Assembly: GCA_033060915.1 (NCBI GenBank)
Contig: CM065385.1
Coordinates: 18,536,501 to 18,600,500, forward strand
DNA: 64,000 nucleotides
Reading direction: 5' to 3'
From: Euryodendron excelsum
Taxonomy: Eukaryota > Streptophyta > Magnoliopsida > Ericales > Pentaphylacaceae
Shown here: in pieces, positions 59,259-64,000 of the stretch
Numbering within the stretch: the first letter of the stretch is position 1
Layout: every line of letters starts with the position of its first letter
Notes under the pieces: generated by a model
What the model was told of the DNA's origin: nothing
Seen by the model: the letters and a program-made list of their open reading frames with translations, nothing else
The model's database searches: none
Translations under genes and position numbers: made by a program

Positions 59259-59275
59259 AAAAAAAGAGGAGCAGT
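59259..59275 (+). other. Polypurine tract before LTR 2
   Basis: AAAAAAAGAGGAGCAGT directly before TGTAAGCACCCC. Confidence 0.75.
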
Positions 59276-60931
59276 TGTAAGCACCCCATTTTTGCCCGCT
59301 TGGCAGTCTCTAGTCCGTCTAGACTTGTATTCAAGTCAATATGGACATATTCTAAGTTAACTCAATTTTCCAATCCTAATCTAGTCAATCCATCACTTCG
59401 CGGGCCCGCCGATCAATGCCCTTGGGGGCATTGATCGGTCCAATTCCAATAAGCACGTCTTTTCGAAGATGGTAAGTCCCCTTTCCAATTCCAATTCTAA
59501 TTCTAATTCCAATTTCAATTAAATCTGGTGCACCTTTCGAGAAAGTTGATTCCTCGAGGTGGCAAGACCATCCAATTAGGCACATCTTTTCGAAGACGGT
59601 AAGCCCCCTTTTCCAATCCAATCCAATTCCAATTCCAATTCCAATTCCAATTCCAATCCATCCCTCAAGAAAGTTGATTCCTCGAGGTGGTAGTCCATCC
59701 TATCTAGCACGTTTTTGAGTGAACTTTTCGGAACGGTAAGTCTCTTCAAATCCGTCAACCAGGACGAGACCCCAAGTCCCCTAGATGGTAGAACGGTCCA
59801 CCTTTGGCGCCTGCTAGCCCACCAATGCATAAATGTCTGTTTTGGCACGCCTTCTGAGAAAGTTGATTCCTTAGGTGCTAAGTCCATTTAGCAACATCCC
59901 GAGGTCAAACAGTCTCAGGAATGATTGCGAACCGTCAGAATAACAGAAGTACTCGTAAACATCGCAACCGTCAGAGTGGCGGAAACATTCTTAAACAAGT
60001 CGATATAGGGAATCGCCAACAAACCCCTGTATCACGAGACTGCCGTCAGAGTGGCGAAAATACTCAAAACCCAGGTAAACACCGGTGCCTGCTAGCCCAC
60101 TTCAATAAAAAATACCAAACTGCCCCAAGGGCCATTTTCGGCACGTTTCTCGAGAAACTACCTAAGTCATCAAAATGGTAAGTCCACCTTTCCACGATTT
60201 TCTTAAAGGCAATCCAGTATGATTAGGTGTCTTCTAGTCAGTTTCGGGCCAATTCCGAGACTTTCCAATCAAGATGACCACTTTGCCCCTAGGCATCCAA
60301 ACGCCCCAGGAACCACACCGACTCTAGGTATCAAATTGCTAACTTTCCGAGAATGCTTTTTATAGTATTCTTGACCTTTTATTATCTCCCCAGATCATTC
60401 CGAGTCAATTCCGGCAAACCCGGTGCAAAATGATCGTTTTGCCCCTGGTGGGCCGGTCACCTTTTTCGACCACACCAGCTCTGGGTATCAAACCGGTAAC
60501 CTCCTGGGACATTCTAAATAATGTTTCCAAACCTTAAGTCTTCTTCTGGGATATTCTAAGTCCGTCCCGGCAGCTTTTCAATCCAATTGACCGTTTTGCC
60601 CCTAATGGCCCGGTCAACCTTTCCAACACATCTTGACATCATTCTTCAAGTCTGTTACCCCCGAGACCCTATTCTAAGGGTTCCTGTACTTTCCAACCTT
60701 CCGGGTCAGTCCCGGCCCCTTCAAATCATTCGCGAACCTTCTTAAGCCACTTCTAGTGAAGCCAGGCTAAAAATTGCATGGTAGTCACTAGTATAGGCAC
60801 CCAAATCTTCTGAAGATATGTTACTTGCCAACTTAAAAGCTTTCCTAAAAATTGGCATGGCACCACTAAGAGTGGCATCAATGTGTTCTTTGGCCTAGCA
60901 CCACTACAACAGGCGCCAGGTTGTTCTTCAC

Positions 60932-60940
60932 TATATAAAA
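60932..60940 (+). promoter_or_regulatory. TATA box of LTR 2
   Basis: TATATAAAA followed by 'acaaagcctcttcc', aligned with TATAAATA in LTR 1. The nearby GGCGCC inverted repeat has decayed ('ggcatggcaccactaagagt'). Confidence 0.6.
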
Positions 60941-61879
60941 ACAAAGCCTCTTCCAGCATGAAAGAGGTCCACAAACTCAGTCTAAAAACCCTACACTTCA
61001 ATATACAGAGCTCGTAGCCTCCCTTAACCCTAGTTTTCTTTAGGTTTTCCAAACCCGAGCCCCCATACACAAACCTTAGCTCTCATATACTCACATACAC
61101 TCGTATACACTCATACACTAGCCTCCAAAGCCTCCTTTGAAGACTTGAAGTGCTGCAACCCGAAGCTCTCGAAGATCAAGACAAGTTCCCGAAGATCAAG
61201 ACGAAGACTGAAGCGAAGACCGAAGCAAAGCACGAAAAACAAAGCGCGCAAAGCAAAGCAAAATAAAAAAGACACAAGGTAGGCTCTCTATTTAAGTTTA
61301 CGCATCTTCCCTCTCTCTTTTCTCCCTTGAACCCGCTTGGATTTTCTTCTATTTTAATTCCCCATCTTCTCCCCCCCCCCTTGCATGCTCGAAACAAGGG
61401 ACTTCCCGGTCCATGTGTAGGATTAGACTATTGGAGGTCACCGTATCGGGGGCTTTCTTTTAGTCTAACCGGAAGACCACATGGGTTTGGCCCCCTTGAT
61501 TATGTGGTGAAGCCTTAACCTTGTATGTTCACGACCCCAACTTGCATTGTGCATATCATGATCTTGCATTCTTCCAAAATTCGTTTTCCAACTTGTTTTC
61601 AAAACTTGCTTCAAAACCGTTTTCAAAACTTATGTTAAAATCTTCTTTTTCAAAACATGTTTTAAAAATCACAATCCTAAGGTGATTCTAGCCTTTCCGT
61701 GGCTAGGGTTGCTTTAGAAAGGTGTTACATTTAAAGTAACCAATATGGTCCATATTTTCAAATCATTATTATTTTTAAAACCATTATCTTAAAGTGGTTC
61801 TAGCCTTCTTATGGTCAGAATCGCTTTCGGAAAGTAAGATATTTTTATAGACTTTCTAAAAGCTCTCTTTTCAAATCTC

Positions 61880-63530
61880 TCCTTCTGAAAAACCTCTTTT
61901 CCAATGTACTTTCTAAAAATTCTCTCCAATTTTCTTTTCAAAATTCCTTTCCAAAATTGTTTTCAAAAACTCCCTTCAAAAATCTATTTTCCAAAACTCT
62001 TCTCAAACTCCTTTCCAAAAAAGCTCTCTCCAAAGATTCACTTTCTAGAAACACTCCTTAAGTTTCTTTTCCAAAAACTCCTTCCTAAAATCTCTTTCCT
62101 AAAAATTCTTTTCGAAATCCCTTTCTAAAAACTCCTTTTTAGGATCTCTTTCCAAAAATCTTTGTTTCTAAAAATTTACTTTTCAAAATCTCTTTTCTTG
62201 GAGCCCAAGTCAAGCCCTAGAGCCAACGATTAGGAAGCTCTAATTTTCTTTCCAAAAACATGATTTCCAATTTTGGCCTCAAAACCTAGGTTTCCAAAAT
62301 CTCCTATTTTTTTTTTTTTTACATCAAAATTATAGTTTTTCAAATCTAGAATTTCCAAAATTTCATCTTTCCAAATCCATGTCGAATCAAATCCTCCGTT
62401 TTTGGAAACAAAATCAAAACACTTCTTAAAAACAAAATCCAAATCTTTCCTAATTCAAATTCTTCCTAATCTCCTACTTTCCTTAACCTTAAGTCTCTAA
62501 AACTTAAACTTTCAAATCTTTTCTTAAACTTTAAGCTTCCAAATCTTTCCTAATTCCAACTTCTCTTAATTTTATACCTTTCCAAATCTTAACTTTCCAA
62601 ATATAAATCTTCAAATCTTTCTAAAACTCAAACTTTGAATCTTTCTAAATTTTCAATCTTTCTAAATCTAAAACTTTCTAAATTCGAAACTTTCTTAAGT
62701 TGAAACTTCTAAAATTCTAAACTTTTCAAAGTTGAAACTTTCTTAAGTTGAAACTTTTTAAATTCTAAACTTTCTAAAATTCTAGATCTTTCTTAAATCA
62801 AAATTTTCCTAATCTTTCCAAAATCAACTCTTTCCTAAATTTTAAACTTTCCTATTTCAAAAACATTCCATTTCTAAAACATTCTAAATTCAAAACTTTC
62901 TAATTTCAAAACATTTCCTATCTTAAACTTTCCTAATTCGAAACTTCTCCTAAAATGAAACTTTCCTAAAATGTAACTTTCCTATTTCAAAACTTTCCTA
63001 ATTCGAACTTTTTCTGAATCCAATCTTTCCTAATTTTTCAAGTCCAACATTCGAGTCAAATCTTTTTTAATCTCAAGTGCTTCGTAAATCTTATCTTCCT
63101 AAGTCTAGGTTTCCTAAATCTCTATCTTTCCAAATCAAAGTCCAATCCTTTCAATTCCAATTTCCAATTTCCAATCCTCTATTCTAAGTTCAAATTAAAT
63201 CCTTTTTCAAATCTTCTGTTCTAAGCTCAAATCAAAACCTTCTATTTCCTATCAGACTCTTGTTCGAACTACAACTGACCTGATGACTCCAAAAGGATAC
63301 GTAGGCAACCCTCATGAGTGCGGTCACAACCTTTTTCAAATCTCCAATTCTATAGCTATTTTCAAGTTTCCAATCCCATATTCTGTTTCAAACTTCCAAT
63401 TCCAAAGATCTATTTTGAAATCTCTATTTCCAAATCTTTCTTTCAAATCAAATTTTCTTCTCAAATCTATTTTCAAAATCAAAATCTTATTCTCTTACTT
63501 GCATATCATGGATCATGTTAAATTTTTTTT
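61880..63530 (+). repeat. Pyrimidine-rich tract of LTR 2
   Basis: Same module as 43960-45650. Confidence 0.85.
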
Positions 63531-64000
63531 TAAACATTCTTTGCTGAAGTAGATAGAATTAGATATTTGTTTAGTTGAAGACTTTATTGGGTGAATCTAG
63601 GGTGAATAGACATGTAGGTACCGCAAGGGTAGGGTAGGGTGATGGCTTAGTGCTTCTTCCTTACACGTAACCAACCTCCGAACTTAGATCACTGTTTTCA
63701 AAAGACCAAAACAGAGTTATTTTCAAAAAAGGGCTTACATATTTTCTAAAGGTTGCCAAACAATCTGTTTTCTTAAAAACCCTCTCTTGAGGAAGTATTT
63801 TCAAAATCGTTTTCCAAAAACCCTAAGTGTAGTCTTCGTATTGTGCTTAATTTTTAGGCGACCTAACTCGCCTTAATCAAGTTAAGTGGCAACTCCAAAT
63901 TGCTTTCCAAAAGCCCTTTATTCAAATTAATTTTTAATTCAAACCTAATCACACTCATTCTTCTAGGAGGATGAGTTCTAACGAGAGAGTACAGTATTTT

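Larger units (their letters stand above)
46184..59275 (+). mobile_element. Family-E element E3, internal region (with nested solo LTR)
   Basis: From the primer site at 46186 to the polypurine tract ending at 59275. Without the nested LTR and its duplication it is about 7.3 kb. 46184-51260 matches E1 in inverted orientation, and 51220-59275 matches 38989-41394. No gag, protease, RT or integrase is recognised, so it is probably non-autonomous and would have used another element's proteins. The only candidate gene is the antisense DUF7745-like pseudogene. The stretches 46206-50500 and 58332-59258 hold no gene that I recognise. Confidence 0.8.
59276..64000 (+). mobile_element. Family-E LTR 2 (3' LTR of E3; runs off the window)
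   Basis: Starts TGTAAGCACCCC and matches LTR 1 along its whole length to the 'gagagagtacagtatttt' block, so only about 50 bp should be missing. It lacks a roughly 35 bp segment near 59413 that LTR 1 has, and has its own longer (AATTCC)n run. It holds a few 29 bp type units (about 59930-60070), a TATA box and the pyrimidine-rich tract (61880-63530). Confidence 0.92.

Noticed and set aside
59385..59887. Open frames with Glu-Leu or Ile-Gly runs
   Set aside because: Result of the (AATTCC)n run in LTR 2.

Overview
This window is transposable-element DNA from a flowering-plant nuclear genome. No host gene, tRNA, rRNA or bacterial feature was recognised. The evidence is a set of plant-type LTR retrotransposons nested in each other: a Ty3/Gypsy Athila-like element, a Ty3/Gypsy family with giant 4.8-5.8 kb LTRs and a primer-binding site of the TGGCGACTCCACT type (called family E here; Tat-lineage-like), a Copia SIRE/Maximus-like solo LTR, and another probable Gypsy solo LTR. 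Nearly every coding remnant is broken by stops and frameshifts.

Layout. 1-14664 is a minus-strand family-E copy (E1). Its internal region (1-7079) is interrupted by a Copia solo LTR (1591-3351, TSD tggct), and its LTR (7080-14664) by a 2.56 kb solo LTR (11053-13612). From 14665 to about 25600 is a second minus-oriented internal region (F). F carries an intron-containing plant-mobile-domain (PMD) pseudogene on the opposite strand, split by a family-E solo LTR (16298-21259, TSD ggggg), and a sense gag C-terminal fragment (about 23580-24720). At about 25600 the orientation flips. A plus-strand gag N-terminal fragment (about 25640-26497) is cut by an Athila-like element (26498-38988) that keeps its 5' LTR, PBS, gag, protease, RT-RNase H, integrase and env-like region but only 73 bp of its 3' LTR. 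38989-64000 is plus-oriented family E: a 3' internal end (38989-41394), a shared LTR (41395-46183), a full internal region (46184-59275) interrupted by a 5.76 kb family-E solo LTR (52568-58326, TSD acttc), and a second LTR (59276 to the window edge, lacking about its last 50 bp).

How the parts relate. The left and right parts form a large imperfect inverted arrangement that flips near 25.6 kb. E1, F and the right-hand copies share internal sequence, and each carries an antisense accessory gene at the same internal position: DUF7745-like in three copies and PMD-like in F. Family-E LTRs are modular. In sense order they hold tandem arrays with self-complementary motifs, GGCGCC inverted repeats, a TATA box, and a roughly 2 kb pyrimidine-rich tract. 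The arrays differ in unit and copy number between copies. These assignments rest on reading motifs and comparing copies by eye; no alignment or database search was run.
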